DNA of 64,000 nucleotides from positions 79,321 through 143,320 of the forward strand of contig JAXRKP010001286.1 of NCBI GenBank assembly GCA_037039925.1, given 5' to 3'. Each line of letters opens with the position of its first letter. Position 1 is the stretch's first letter. Of the stretch, positions 1 to 13,200 are shown piece by piece. Under the pieces are notes generated by a model. That model ran no database searches. It saw nothing but the letters and a program-made list of their open reading frames with translations, and had not been told where the DNA came from. Position numbers and translations under genes: made by a program. This stretch comes from Doris montereyensis. Taxonomy: Eukaryota; Mollusca; Gastropoda; Nudibranchia; Dorididae.

Positions 1-1052
1 CGATCGTCGATTTGGCCCATCGCTTTGTGATGTAAGAGCGTTGCACGTCAGTGTGTGTATGTAAATACTCACACAAGCATAGAAATAGAGGGAGAAAAAA
101 CCTGGTCATTTTGACGTCTGTTTTCACTATAGTGCACGTCCAAACCTAGATTTATATTCCTTTCTATTAGTAAACCCGTCTGAAGTGTTTATTTTGTGTT
201 ATTTTCTTTTGATTGTTTTACTTGCATTTTCCTCGAAATGTATTTTTTTCACGCTACAATTCTATCTCCTCCACCATTTACCGAACGATGTGTCTTATTT
301 TTGGCATATATACATGTTCCTCTCGTCAATGTTAATAGAAAGTGCGCTTTAGGCATTGAGGCTGAAGTCACATTCGGTCCAGTAGGCATCAAGGCTGATG
401 TCGCAGTAGGCAGGAAAGGGTTAAATAATACTGTTTGCGATATGTCGCCGACCTAACTCACTGAAAAAACAAACGTATCAAGTGTGATTATTCTTTCACT
501 ATTTCTCTCTCTCTCTCGCCGACTGACCGCGATGTGAGCTAGCCTACCATCATCCTCTCTTCTCACTCATCTTGCTGCATCTCTTAATCACTGAGACATC
601 ACCGCATATGATAGATACGGTAAAATTCAACGAAACAAACTCTGCTATGGGTTTTTTTTGCTTTGTTTTTAAAAAATTTGAAACATGACATTTTAAACCA
701 GATAATATCAGTCAATAGAGCGTATATGACTGTCACACAGGGCCAGAGTTCTATTCCCAGTCCGGGCACATTTTTCTGGCCCTCCTGTCGACCCAGCCGC
801 GAAATGGGTGGCTAAGTCTATTCAGACTCAGCGGTAGTAAAGGTGGCATGGAAAGCAGCGACTATCTGCCACATTATGCATTTTGCCCTCTATGCCAAGT
901 AAAAGCAGGACTCCACTCCTGATTGCCCAAATGCTCAACTGTGATAATGTGTCTGACTTTATTTATCTATGATATCAGTCCTCTTATCTTTTGTTGATGT
1001 TGTCGTTATAAGTGTTATTCTTATTTTTGTCTTTATTTTCTTTATTTTTCAG
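1..1052. other. Upstream region of DNAJC10, no gene seen
   Basis: AT-rich upstream DNA. The 86-residue open frame at 196-456 shows no recognisable family. The segment 560-650 resembles a short dispersed repeat also seen near 7.4, 30.5, 34.3 and 35.3 kb (shared words such as 'gagatcac' followed by 'gcatat'). 720-955 looks SINE-like, with a B-box-like 'gagttctattcccagtcc'. The pyrimidine run ending in 'tttatttttcag' at 1041-1052 is a good 3' splice site, so the first coding exon begins at 1053 and at least one noncoding 5' exon should lie upstream, here or outside the window. No core promoter could be assigned. Confidence 0.5.
720..955 (+). repeat. Probable tRNA-derived SINE
   Basis: A stretch with a B-box-like 'gagttctattcccagtcc' followed by a unique-looking body ('cgaaatgggtggctaagtc'). 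The arrangement is that of a tRNA-headed SINE, but I see no second copy in the window, so the call is tentative. Confidence 0.3.
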
Positions 1053-1282
1053 ACAGCCAGATTTCTTTGTTACCCAAACAGATTCATTACTGAGTAATGA
1101 TGGCCAGTCTAAAGTTTGATCGTCTTCTTGTCCTTTTTCTATACTTTTTTACTGAAATTCATTTGACGAGTGCAGGTGAAGATTTTTACAAGCTTCTTGG
1201 AGTAGACAGGGTGCGACTTGTCAAAGAAATCCATAAAGCTTTCAAAAAATTGGCAATCTTGAAACATCCTGACAAAAATGTT
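1053..1282 (+). CDS. DNAJC10: DNAJC10 exon: 5'UTR end, signal peptide, J-domain first half
   Basis: Acceptor 'tttatttttcag' ends at 1052. The coding part starts at 1097 with two consecutive ATGs; either could initiate. It reads a hydrophobic signal peptide (residues 1 to about 26, LLVLFLYFFTEIHLTSAG), then EDFYKLLGV, AFKKLAILKHPDKN with the HPD motif needed to stimulate Hsp70 ATPase. Donor gtaagt at 1283. The next exon needs one more base before it (frame GAT GAT CCA), so a G is probably missing at the GTTG/GTAAGT boundary. Confidence 0.93.
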
Positions 1283-4200
1283 GTAAGTTTGTATGTATTG
1301 TTCCTTTATGCTTGTTGATTTGTAAGTCAAGCCGCCTGACTCAACAAAGTCAGTCGTTAAAATTTAGAGATAATGCTTTTTAAAAACAAAAAGCTTCAGT
1401 TAGTTTTTAAACAATTTTTTACATTTAATTGTCATCATTTGATTCTGTGAAACATAAAAAAAATTGTCTTAGGTTTTTTTGTTGTTTGTTTTTTTAATGG
1501 CTTTTTGGTATTTTCTTCTGCTTACTCTTAATTTGCTCCTAAAAATGACTTTTGACTAAATACTGTCGAATACGAATCCATCCAGTAAATAATATCTAGA
1601 TTTAGGTCTCATAAAATCAACTGATCAAAACAATTATAGGCATGATGGAATGCAATAAAAAATGTCCCCTGAAATCCTGGCAAATAATCTTTGATACAAA
1701 AATGAAAAAAATGGGGTATTGTTTTTGCTATTTTTGCAAATTTTTAAAGCGTTTGAACCAGTGCGTAGTCAATTTGATTTTTATATATATCTCCAGGGCT
1801 TTGCCATGTCCATCTCCTTCTGATGTGGTCTTTGAACCATGTATTTGTGATCATGTAGCTTTCTTTCATGCACCAGTCTATTAACATGTCTCCTCTTTCG
1901 TTTTGCATTCCCAAACCATTTCCACCGACGATGTTTTCAACTCTTTCACTACCTACTTTTGCGTTAAAGTCGCCCATTATGATAGTGATTTCTTGTGACT
2001 TGCATTGTGTTTTGGTTCTCTCTAAGTTCTCGTAGAATAGTTTTACATCAGTCACTTTCTGCTGTAGGAGCTTGTACCACATTCAAATCAAAGGAATGTC
2101 CTTTTCGTTTCACTAATAGAATTCTATCGGAAATTCCCAAAAATCCAAAATAGATCTGGTTGTCAAACAGTATTCCCCCTTCTCCTGAGTAGATTATTGA
2201 TTATTTCATGTCCATCAATCTCAACTCTTCCTACACCTGTCCACCTCATTTCTGCAACACCTAGTATTTGTATTTTAAATTAATTAATTTCTTGTATCAG
2301 ATTTTCGAGTTAACCTAGTTGTTATAATGTACGAACATCCATGTGGCTATAGTGAGACTTTCTTTGTTACGTAGCGTTTTTTGTGTTGATGTCATCAACA
2401 AATTAATTTAGGATCACCATCTTTTGAAAGGAACAAAGAAAACCATTGTCTTCAGAAATTTGAAGAATATCAGCCTCAAAATTTTAAATATGACTTAAAT
2501 CAAGAATTCACCAAACAACAAATAAAAAATGCTGAAGTCCTTAACAATGTTCTCGTGACGCACCTTTGAAAGTCACGCACCTTTAACTAAAAGATCGAAC
2601 CAGCGTCGACAACACCATGGTTCACGCTGAAATAAAAGATACTAAGGAGCTCAGAAGGCGTGCTGAGCTGAGTGGTTGAAGTCAGGACTGGTCTTTGACA
2701 AAGACATTTACCTCCTTTGGAAGAGAAAAGTGAAAGAGTTTTGCGATAAAGCGAAACGATATTATTACATCACTAAATTTGACGACGTTCAAAACCCTAC
2801 GGATTTTGTCCACCTTTCAGATGAACTTTTCGGCAAGGACAAAAAAGCCAACTTACCAACACAAATTTCAAAAGAAGAGCTATCAGATGCATTCAGCGAT
2901 TTTCTTTTAGCAATAAAATCGATTAGATTCACATTGAACTTAAGGAAGATACTGTTATTGATATTTCTAAATCTTCATGAAACATCATTTCGTCTTTTAG
3001 AGCTGTTTCAGACAAGGAAGTTAAGGATATTATTTTTTCATCAAAATCAAAGTTCTGTGATCTTGATCCTTATCCTATGGACTTCCTTAAAACATGTATT
3101 GACGAAATAATACCATATATAACTTTGATTGTGAATGATTCCCCCAAGACAGGTATTGTGCCAGATATTTACATAACTGCTCTTTTAAGACCGCTTTTAA
3201 AGAAAACAAATCTTGACCCGAGATTACAAGCACGTCTCCAATTTACCCTTTTTATCAAAGATTCTAGAAAAATTGTACTTAAACAATTGTTATCACATTT
3301 GGACAAAACATTCCTACAACAACCATTCCAATCTGTATATCGAGTTAACCATAGCACTGAAACCGCTTTGTTACGAGTTTTAAATGATCTATTGAATGTA
3401 ATTGATAAAGGCTCGATTACACTTTAAAATCTTTTAGATCTTTCGGCTGCATTTGATACCATCGGTCACCATATTCTGCTTCAAGGGCTTCATGCAGTAT
3501 TTGACATCTCGGGCACAGTGCTGCCTTGGTTCAAATCATATACTTTGAACCGAAAAAAGTTTATTGTTATAGAAAGTTGTAGATCGGCGTGCCGCAGGGT
3601 CTATGCTAAGGCCAATTCTTTTTGTCATGTCTTTTTGCCCATTACCTGAAATCTTTAAAGAAAATTCAATGTCTTCCCATCAATATACTGATGATATACA
3701 ATTGTACAATGTTAATATCGATGTTGGTTTAGATGAAATCATCAGAAAAAGCAAAGCTTGCATAGCCCAAACGAAATTAAAACAATGATGAGAAAACAGA
3801 AGTAAATAAAAATTGGTTCGAAAAGACGAACGCGAAAATAGAGTAGCATAGATTTAGGGAAAATAAAGTCAACATGGTAAATAAGAAGAAAGACTTGAGA
3901 ACCATTTTTGACTCTGAACTTTCTATGGATCCTCAAGTGAGCGCCTTACTTAAATCACTAACATTTTCCTTGAGAAAGATTAGCTCCATCCGTCCATTCC
4001 TCACAAGCGATGCTACAAAAAAACTTGTCACAATTCTTATGTAACATTTCTCCAAGCTTGACAATTGTAATTTCCTGTTGTTTGGCCTCAAGAAAAAAAT
4101 AAAAGGTTTCAAGCCATTCAAAACAATGTAGTCAGATGTATCTTTAAAAAACGAAAATTTGAAAATGTATACCCACTACTTGCAAAACTTCACTGTTTGA

Positions 4201-7200
4201 CAGTCGAAAAAAGAATAAAATTCAAAGCTGCAACTTGAGTTTATAAATGTCTTGATGGAACATCAACCCAACTATCTTCGGACATTAAGATCGTCTGCTA
4301 ATACTTCTACTCTAGTAGTCCCAAAGTAAAAACTAGTGCTACACAATCTTTTGCATATCATGGCTCATTTGTGTGGAATGTCCTCCCACAGAGTCTTAGA
4401 GAGTCAAAGTCACTGTCAATTTTTAGAAAAAACACCAAGACACATCTTTTTAACTAGCTTTGTAAACGCTTACTTTCTTAAAAGAAAAATTGCATAATGC
4501 TATTAAGGCTGTATTCATTCTGTTCTGTGTGTGAAGAAGTTTTGTGTGTGTGTGTTTGTGGAATATGAATTCATGACAGTATTTACTGTTAAACGAATTT
4601 CTTCTTCTTGTTTGCATTGTCGATTTTTCTTGTCATAAATTGCACATATTCATGTAGCTGGATGTATGAAATTCATATTGTGTATCATATGTAATACATA
4701 TATGATAAATAATAAAAAAAAAATGTACTGCGCCTAGAGCCATACTCTTGTAGGGGTGGAGTGCACATTAGAAATGTACATTATTATTATTATTATTAAA
4801 TGTTTAAAAGTGACGTTCAATTAATGTAAACTTCATTGTTTCCCCATCGTTGTGAGTATCTTTCATTCAGGTAGCCCACCATTTTGAACATGTTTTACCT
4901 GGTAATTAAAAGTTGAAATATTACCTTCACCCCTACCTGTGTAACCTCAGAATTGAACACTAACCCGATCTAATAATCGTATTTAGTACCCCATTTGGGG
5001 GTAATATGCTTGTTAATTATAAAGATGTATTTATTGTTTTATCTCACTCAGTGCAAGGTCACTGACTGTATCATTTATCCCCAAGCAGACCATTTCATTC
5101 AAAACTTTCCTCCCTCCCGGTAGAGCATACAGTACACAAACCTGTTAGGCTTTTCCATGCCCAGCTCTGACAAGATCTTTCTCTACCTAAAGCTTTATAT
5201 TCATTCACACCTGTCAAGTGAGAAAGTAGAGAGTGAAGTACCTTTTCCAAGAGCACAACGGTGTGGAAAACAACCCCACGGTGCCAGCCATGGGGCTTGG
5301 AACCAGTGTAGCCGTGATTACCAACTCATAACACTATGGTTCAGGCTACGACGCCTCATTTTACCCAGTCGACCTGATTGCAAATGAGTACCAGCACAAA
5401 ATTTAAGTAAAAACCTCTGACAGACTATCTTATATCAGCTGTCCCGCTTCTCACTACTGAAATCGGGATAAGCTCCCGGCCTATGAATGTTGAAGGAGCT
5501 TCATGAATTCAAGCCTCCACACACACATATGACAGATCATGTTTGAGAAAATTTCCAGACACTGCTGATTATATGCTTCATCCAGCTGCATTTTCCACCT
5601 TGCTTACAATCTCTTTTTTTGTTTACAGATGATCCAAATGCTCTTGAAGAATTTACTACAATCAACCGTGCCTAGGAGGTTTGAAGGATGAGATCTCATA
5701 AAAATATGATCAATATGGAGAAGAGGGAGTTTGATAACTTCAATAGGGGTCGTCAATGAGAGCTGGCAATGGTATCAACAAAATTTTTGGTAAGACCTTG
5801 TCAGGTATACTGGGACTCAGTAGTCCAGAGACAAAGGTGTCTGCCTCTCAACCCAAAGGTTGCAGGTTCAAGACCCGCCATGCGGTTAAAAAAATTCTCG
5901 ATGTTTTTCCAAGTAAAATCTACTCCTTTGGTCTAGGTAGGTGGATCGATACCTAGTCTCATCGGAGATGGACATTAAAAGGAGATCCTCTGTGTAGATC
6001 ACAGCACAGTGCACGTTAAAGATCCCTTGGCTGTTTACAGGCGCAGTCATGAGTAAAGTAAAAAATCTACCAAAAACCTCCAAGATCACCTTAGTTTGTG
6101 TGGGTAAATCAAATCAAATCAAATCAAAAATTTCTTTTCAAAGTCAGGGTATACCATGTAGGATAATCTGTACCTTACTTATACACACATCTGTCATTTG
6201 TTGTTTTTTTTATAACTTTGCATAAGAAAATGTTTTCATGAACTTATCGCTTTTTCCCAAGTTATTTTTATCGTTTTGCTTTGTTGACCTGTTGTTATTT
6301 TTATTTTCAAATTCTTCCCCATCAAAAAGTGCCATACATAGGTTCTTTTTTAATCCATTCATTCACTCTTTTCATCAAAACAAGAATAGTTAGTAGTCAC
6401 TGTTAAGTGATAAGAAAACACTCGTGTCTTTTTCAGGAATCTATGACGATGACCCTGAGATTATTACCCTTACACGCACAAGATTTTGGTATGTACATCT
6501 TTCAACCTCTTCATCAGGGCTTATCTAGGGGGGGGAATCTTCAATCAAAAAATGTGAAAAAAACGGTTGATTTATGAGTTTAGAGACTTCCAATAGTACA
6601 GTAAAACCCATGAGCGTAGGGTACTCACTAGTAGAGTTCTGATTTTTCTAGGCATACGGCACAACGTGGTAGTTTGCCCTTGCTTTCCACGCTCTACACT
6701 ACTTTCAGTACGTGTGTATACTGTTATGTGTCATTTCATTCAAGAAATTTTCTAACGGTTGAAACATTTTTTTTTCACAAAATCTACCCCGTTGGTCCAG
6801 GTAGGTGGATTAACACCTAGTCCCTATTGGAGACGGATGATAAAAATGAGATTCCGTGTGCAGATCACAACTCTCTGTGCACATTAAAGATCCCTCGACT
6901 GTGTACAGGGCAGTCCGGGTAAAATTAAAAATCCTGCCAAAAACCCTGAGATCACCTTATTTGTGATGTGGGTAAATCAAATCAACTAAAAGAAATTTAA
7001 AAAATCCATCTGTCTTATTATTATATATTGTAGGCTTCGTGCCTTTTTCTTATGAGACATGTACTTATAGGCTTCGTGATATTTGAATATCAATTAGATA
7101 GTGTTGTATATAATCATGTCGGCTGCCAGTCATTTTTTATGCCCATACTTCTTTCCGCCCATACTGTTTTCCAATTTTATGTTTTTGTTTGTTTTCTGTG

Positions 7201-10200
7201 GGCGGTTGGTACTGGTAGGTTCTACTTCTTCTTTCCTTTCAGTTCTTTCACTTGTCTTTTATCTAGCTGTCTCCTCTTAATTCACTCTGAGATCTCTGCA
7301 TATAATGGTGGACAGCCAAGGATTCATTTCAATCTAATAAGTCTTGTAAATCATTCAAAAGAAGTTTGAAGGCTGCCCTTTTTAATCAGGGCACATTCTT
7401 AACTGTCCTGAGAGCACCATAATGGTGGATGGGGTAAATTTCAATGAAAAAAAGAAAGAAATCTTAACTGTCCAATATCGCAATATATTTTATACATTAA
7501 ATTCACCATTTTATTTTATTTCTTTTACTTTTTGCAAATGATTACAATTAGCTTATTTAATATTAAAGTTCTTGTAACACTATCGCTTGTTATCTGATAT
7601 TTTAACATTACTTCTACATTTCCTATTCAATATTTATTTATTTTTAACCTCTTTATCCATTTTCTTCTTTTTTATTATACCCCCCTGCCCCCCCATTCTA
7701 GATAAGTGTTTATATCGCATTTGTATCGTAAAATGCTTTGAAACCCTTTTGCATGGAAAGCGGTAGATAAATAATCATATTATTATTATCAATCAATTTA
7801 TTCTTATCTTCTTTCAGAGCAATCCGTTCTCAACACAGATGAGCCGTGGTTTATTAATTTCTATTCAACGCATTGTTCTCACTGCCATGACCTGGCACCC
7901 GCCGTAAGTTGCAATCACAATATAATCTTTCTTGAGGTCTGTCTCTATATGCCATGTTTTAAACTGGTGAAGACTGTATGACTTTGATCACTTTGAAAAA
8001 TTGTGCTCAGGTCATGTTATTGCTTAGAATTCAACATGAGCTTGCTAGGGGTTTGAATCTACTTCTTGTTGTTGGTGGAGTTTTTGCTCTCTTCATATTT
8101 CATGCAAACGAGCTTAATAAAGCACCACCTTTGAACCATCCATATCACCCACCCATTGAATTGCCCATGTCCTACCTTTGAACTGTCCATTACATGTCAC
8201 TACACTTTGAAATTCCCATTCATGTCACCCACCTTTGAACTGCCCATTACATGTCACCATCCTTTGAACTGCCCATTACATGTCACCATCCTTTGAACTG
8301 CCCATTACATGTCACCATCCTTTGTCACCACCCCTTGAACTGCCCATTACATGTCTTTGAACTGCCCATTGCATGTCACTTTGAACTGCCCATTACATGT
8401 CACCATCCTTTGAACTTCCCATTACATGTCACCATCCTTTGAACTGCCCATTACATGTCACCATCCTTTGAACTGCCCATTACATGTCCTTTGAACTGCC
8501 CATTACATGTCACCATCCTTTGAACTGCCCATTACATGTCACCATCCTTTGAACTGCCCATTACATGTCACCATTCTTTGAACTGCCCATTACATGTCAC
8601 CATTCTTTGTCACCATTCCCTTTTGAATTGCATGTCACCATTCTTTGAACTGCCCATTACATGTCACCATTCTTTGAACTGCCCATTACATGTCACCATC
8701 CTTTGAACTGTACCACCCTTTACACTGCCCATTACATTGTATTGTGAAAATGAGAGTGAATCCATTTAATTTGGTTTCCATTTGACAGTTTGATTGACTC
8801 TCCATCTTCTTGTGACATTCAGTGGTTTAACTAATTAATGTTTCGGGCATTGGTGAGGATATTTTCTTAACTGACAGGCTGTCTTGAAAAAGACAGATTT
8901 GTTGTCATTTGGTTCGTTATTAAAGCTCGCTAGTATGTATTTCAGCAGGTGAAGTGGTGATGAACCTTATTTAAGTTAATTTGCTCAGAACTGACTTTGC
9001 TTTTATTTTTGTAATTTCCCCTAAACACAGTGGAGAGAAGTTGCCAGGGAGCTGGAAGGCGTTATCCGAATCGGTGCCGTCAACTGTGAGGACGAGTGGC
9101 AGTTGTGTCGTATGCAGTCCGTGCGTTCATATCCCTCCCTTGTCTTTTTACCCCCAGGTAATTCAATTTACTGACAATATTTCCTCTAGGCTTTACAATG
9201 AATTTCATCGCTGGCACGTTGCTTTCTTATGATATAAATGCAGTGAAGACGGTGTTTTAAATTATTGTCAAAATTAAATTTTAAAATGTCACAATTTATT
9301 TAAAGTGTATGTATGTTTATAAAAGTTGGTTATAAAATAAAAACAAGTTAATTATATCTGTATTAATATATATCTTTCTCATGTAAAATATACACAAAAG
9401 CGTGATAGTCACTTTAACATCACTTAAATATTTCCATATTATAACATCTATTTTACTCTCAGCATGTTTTGTGCATGAGATTGAGAATGTAATGTTTATG
9501 TAAGGGTGAGTTAGCTTGGTTGGAAGCACACTTTCTTTTCATGGCCAGACGATGGGTGCCATCACAGAGGTTGCGGGGTTCAATCCCCTTGGTGGTGTAG
9601 ATTTTTCTATCTATTCCTTATATTTGTCTCAGTTTTGTTCCCATGGGAGCTTTGACATTATTTTATGTCCTTTCCTTCCCTTTGTTTTGCCCTGGGGCAT
9701 CCATACCAACGGCAGTGAGGAAAGCAAGAAAAAAGTCAGGGCTCTATTGGTGATAAGCCTATAAGTCCTTTATAGATCATTACAGCTTTCTAGGCCATTA
9801 CAGCTTTCTAGGCCGAACAGGTGATAATAATCACCTCCTGGACAGGATGTTACTCTGATGCAGGTTTTTACTCCCAAGTGAGAACTTGTACCCATTTGTG
9901 CACCAACCTGGGTTGGTTGAGTGAAAAAATGCATGTTAAGTGTCTTCCACAAGGAACACAACGTCGGAGCTAGATTTGCTAAGATTTGAATCAGGGACCT
10001 CATGATCGCCAGTTTGGCAGCCTAACCGGTGGGCTACCGATGCTGCTGATAAACCTGTGCTCAACACTGACTATACAGAATTTACTTTACATATAAGGTT
10101 ATGTATATGGCCAATGTTTTAGACAGTATTTCAGTGTGGAAAATGTCATTATATCCGCGGTGTAAATCGCAAACCATCTAAATCCAATTTTGGATGTTTT

Positions 10201-13200
10201 GAAGAAAATCAAAGAAAAAGATGCTGTGCTTTTTAAAATCTATTTTCACAGACATACACGATGTGCTAGTGTCAAAAACTAGACCCAACAGGGATACACA
10301 GATTTGGTCATATGGTTATTATAAGTAAGGGTTTCTATTGGTTCTTGTGCCACGGAATCCTAACTAGACGAAACACAGGAGTTTTCTAATGTTAAAGAAG
10401 TGATAAAAAAGGTGTTACTTATTTTAGACTTACACAATTTGCGACTTTCACCGTTGATATACAGCCCCTAGCTTTGAACATTGGTCATGAATTATGTCCT
10501 TTCTGATCTCTTCCAGCAAGAAAAATATTACGGAGAACGCAGCGCTGAGAAGTTGATCGACGAAGCTCTTCGTAACGCAAAGGCTACACACCATGAGTTG
10601 TGGTCGGGAAACTTTAAGGAAACAGTTTTAGATGATGGGGATGATCTCCCTTGGCTCATTACATTTTGTGGAGACGGAGGAGGTAATGTAACGTGTCTCA
10701 ATAATTGCACTTTTGAAAAAAATAATTGGTTGAAAATTGTTGAAAAGGTATTCTTGGATTTGTTTGCGTTGATGACATACCCAAGTGCACAGTTGTTGGT
10801 TGGGGACAAGCCTAAGCGTAAACTTGGGGAGTGTGTACTTACTACTTGGGTGATGGTTGGGTCACAATAATTTTTACAGTTGTGTCTCTTTCTGGGTGGA
10901 TTTTTTGTAAGTATCGTCTCTTGATTTTCCTCATCTAGTGGCATAGACATGCTGCTGTATTATTCTAAATTGCTTTGTGGTTTTAAAATTAAAACATTTC
11001 TTTTAATGTAATTTATTTATTTTCTTATTTGGTAATGATGGGAATGTTGCCTAGCACTTAGATTGATCACTGCTTAATTTAAAAAAAACAGGGACTCTGT
11101 AGTCCAGAGGCAAGGTGTCAGCTTCTCAACCCAAAGGCACTTTTGATGTTCAACCCCTACCTAACGATTGACAAATTCTCTTAATTTTTTTTTAGTAAAA
11201 TTTAAAATGAAATTCCTTTATATCCTTTTTTCTCCTGTTTATTATGGTCTACACCAGATTGTTTGGAACCAAAGACATGCATCAAATTGGCGCCATGCTG
11301 GTGAGTGTTAATTTTGAAGCTACTGAATAATGAATATATGTCCTCTCATAATGAAGTGTAAACATTGTGTAAATGAATGAGGGAGAAGGGGAGAGACAGA
11401 CAGAGAGAACGAATGAGACATAGACAGAGAGAGAGAGAGTGGGAGAAACAGACAGATACAGAGACATAGATAGAGGGATAGATAAATGCCAGTGTTGAAG
11501 ACTATCCCTTGATGTCTTTCATGCCAGGCTGACCTTGTAAATGTTGGACGCATTGACTGTCACTACGATTCCAAGATTTGCTCAGATCTCGACAAGGAAC
11601 ACGGCACTTTCTTCTTTGACGCTGATGCCAGGAGACAGAAGTTTAGAGGAGGTCTAGTAAGTGATCTTAATATTGTATCAATGCATTTGTCAATTGTATA
11701 CATTCGCACCTTTATTGTAAATTTTTGCCTTGTTGATACTTCCTTTCATTCATTCTCTATCATTTCTTCTTTCTAGACCCAGTGAGATATAGATTTAGTT
11801 TTGTTCTCTTCTTTCGTTCTTGTTTCCCCGTACTCACACCTCTCTCTCTCTTTCTTTCCTTTTTAAAAATTTTCTTTCTCTCTCTTTCTCTCTATCTTCC
11901 TCTCACCTTTTATCACTTACTTATTTTCATATTTTTATTTCATTCTATATTTGAAACTTCCAGTCTCGCTCCTATATATTCTTCATTTTCCCTTCTACTC
12001 ATTCTTCTTTTCATCGTCTTTTTCTTTCTTTCTTCCTCCTTTCTGGTTTTTCTTCTGACATCACATTGTGTGATGTCTTAATTAGTGTTTAGATCTAGAT
12101 ATTTCTCGTTTGTTGTCTGATGAAGGGTTATACTCGAAACGTCTTATTGTCGTTTTTCACCTTAATATTAGGATAGACTGTGTGTGTTTGTGTGTGTCTG
12201 TAGGTGACGTTGGTGACTCCTGTGGCTATTTTTTGTTGTTGACATTATTGTTAGATCAGGTGTGTTTTTGTTAAATGATATTGGTAGACTTTAGATATAT
12301 GGCACGTTCCTATTTGTGGTAGACACACATATTGACAGGGAAAGTTGCAAACTGTGTAAGTACAATTCTTTCACTGCCGATATGTGTTTTCTGACATACT
12401 ATTTCCTTCTTATGGACACCGATATGTGTGTTTTCTCACACATACTATTTCCTTCTTATGGATTTCCTTCACCGATATGTGTGTTTTTCTCATTTCCTTC
12501 TTATACTATTTCCTATTTCCTTCTTATGGACACCGATATGTGTGTTTTCTCACACATACTATTTCCTTCTTATTATGGATTTCCTTCGCCGATATGTGTG
12601 TTTTCTCACATACTATTTCCTTCTTATGGACGCCCGATATGTGTGTTTTCTCACACATACTATTTCCTTCTTATGGACGATATGTGTGTTTTCTCACACA
12701 TACTATTTCCTTCTTATGGACTTATGGCCGATATGTGACAAAGCTGATATGTGTGTTTTTCACACATACTATTTCCTTCTTATGGACAAAGTCTTTTCCC
12801 AACTTTATTAAACGACCCAAGCAAATGACAATCAATGCATTGACTCAGTTCCTCAGTGATGTCAGGGTTTATGACACTATGACACTGTGACTTCTACAAT
12901 CAAACCATTTATTTCTCTTCCTTGGTGGCCTAATGAACTGGTTGCCTGACTTGGGATCATGATGTCGTGGGTTTCAATCCTAGTAGCAATGCTAGGTCTG
13001 CCCATTGTTTTCCTTGGGAGAGACACTCAAAACGTACTTTCCAATTAGACCTATGTGCAAATTCAATTCAATTCAATCATCTTTATTGATCCTTTAAAAA
13101 AAGAAAGGAAATTATACTTGTGTTATCACAATTTCCGTTTGAAAAATAAAAGAACACATCAATGCATTCAAATTAAAAACAAATGTAACTTAAGTTTCAA

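Noticed and set aside
9505..9600. tRNA genes
   Set aside because: The A- and B-box-like heads at this and other sites belong to SINEs: they lack a full cloverleaf and continue into shared SINE bodies.
10528..10950. 140-codon minus-strand frame
   Set aside because: It is antisense to the DNAJC10 exon at 10521-10682, which has clear family similarity.
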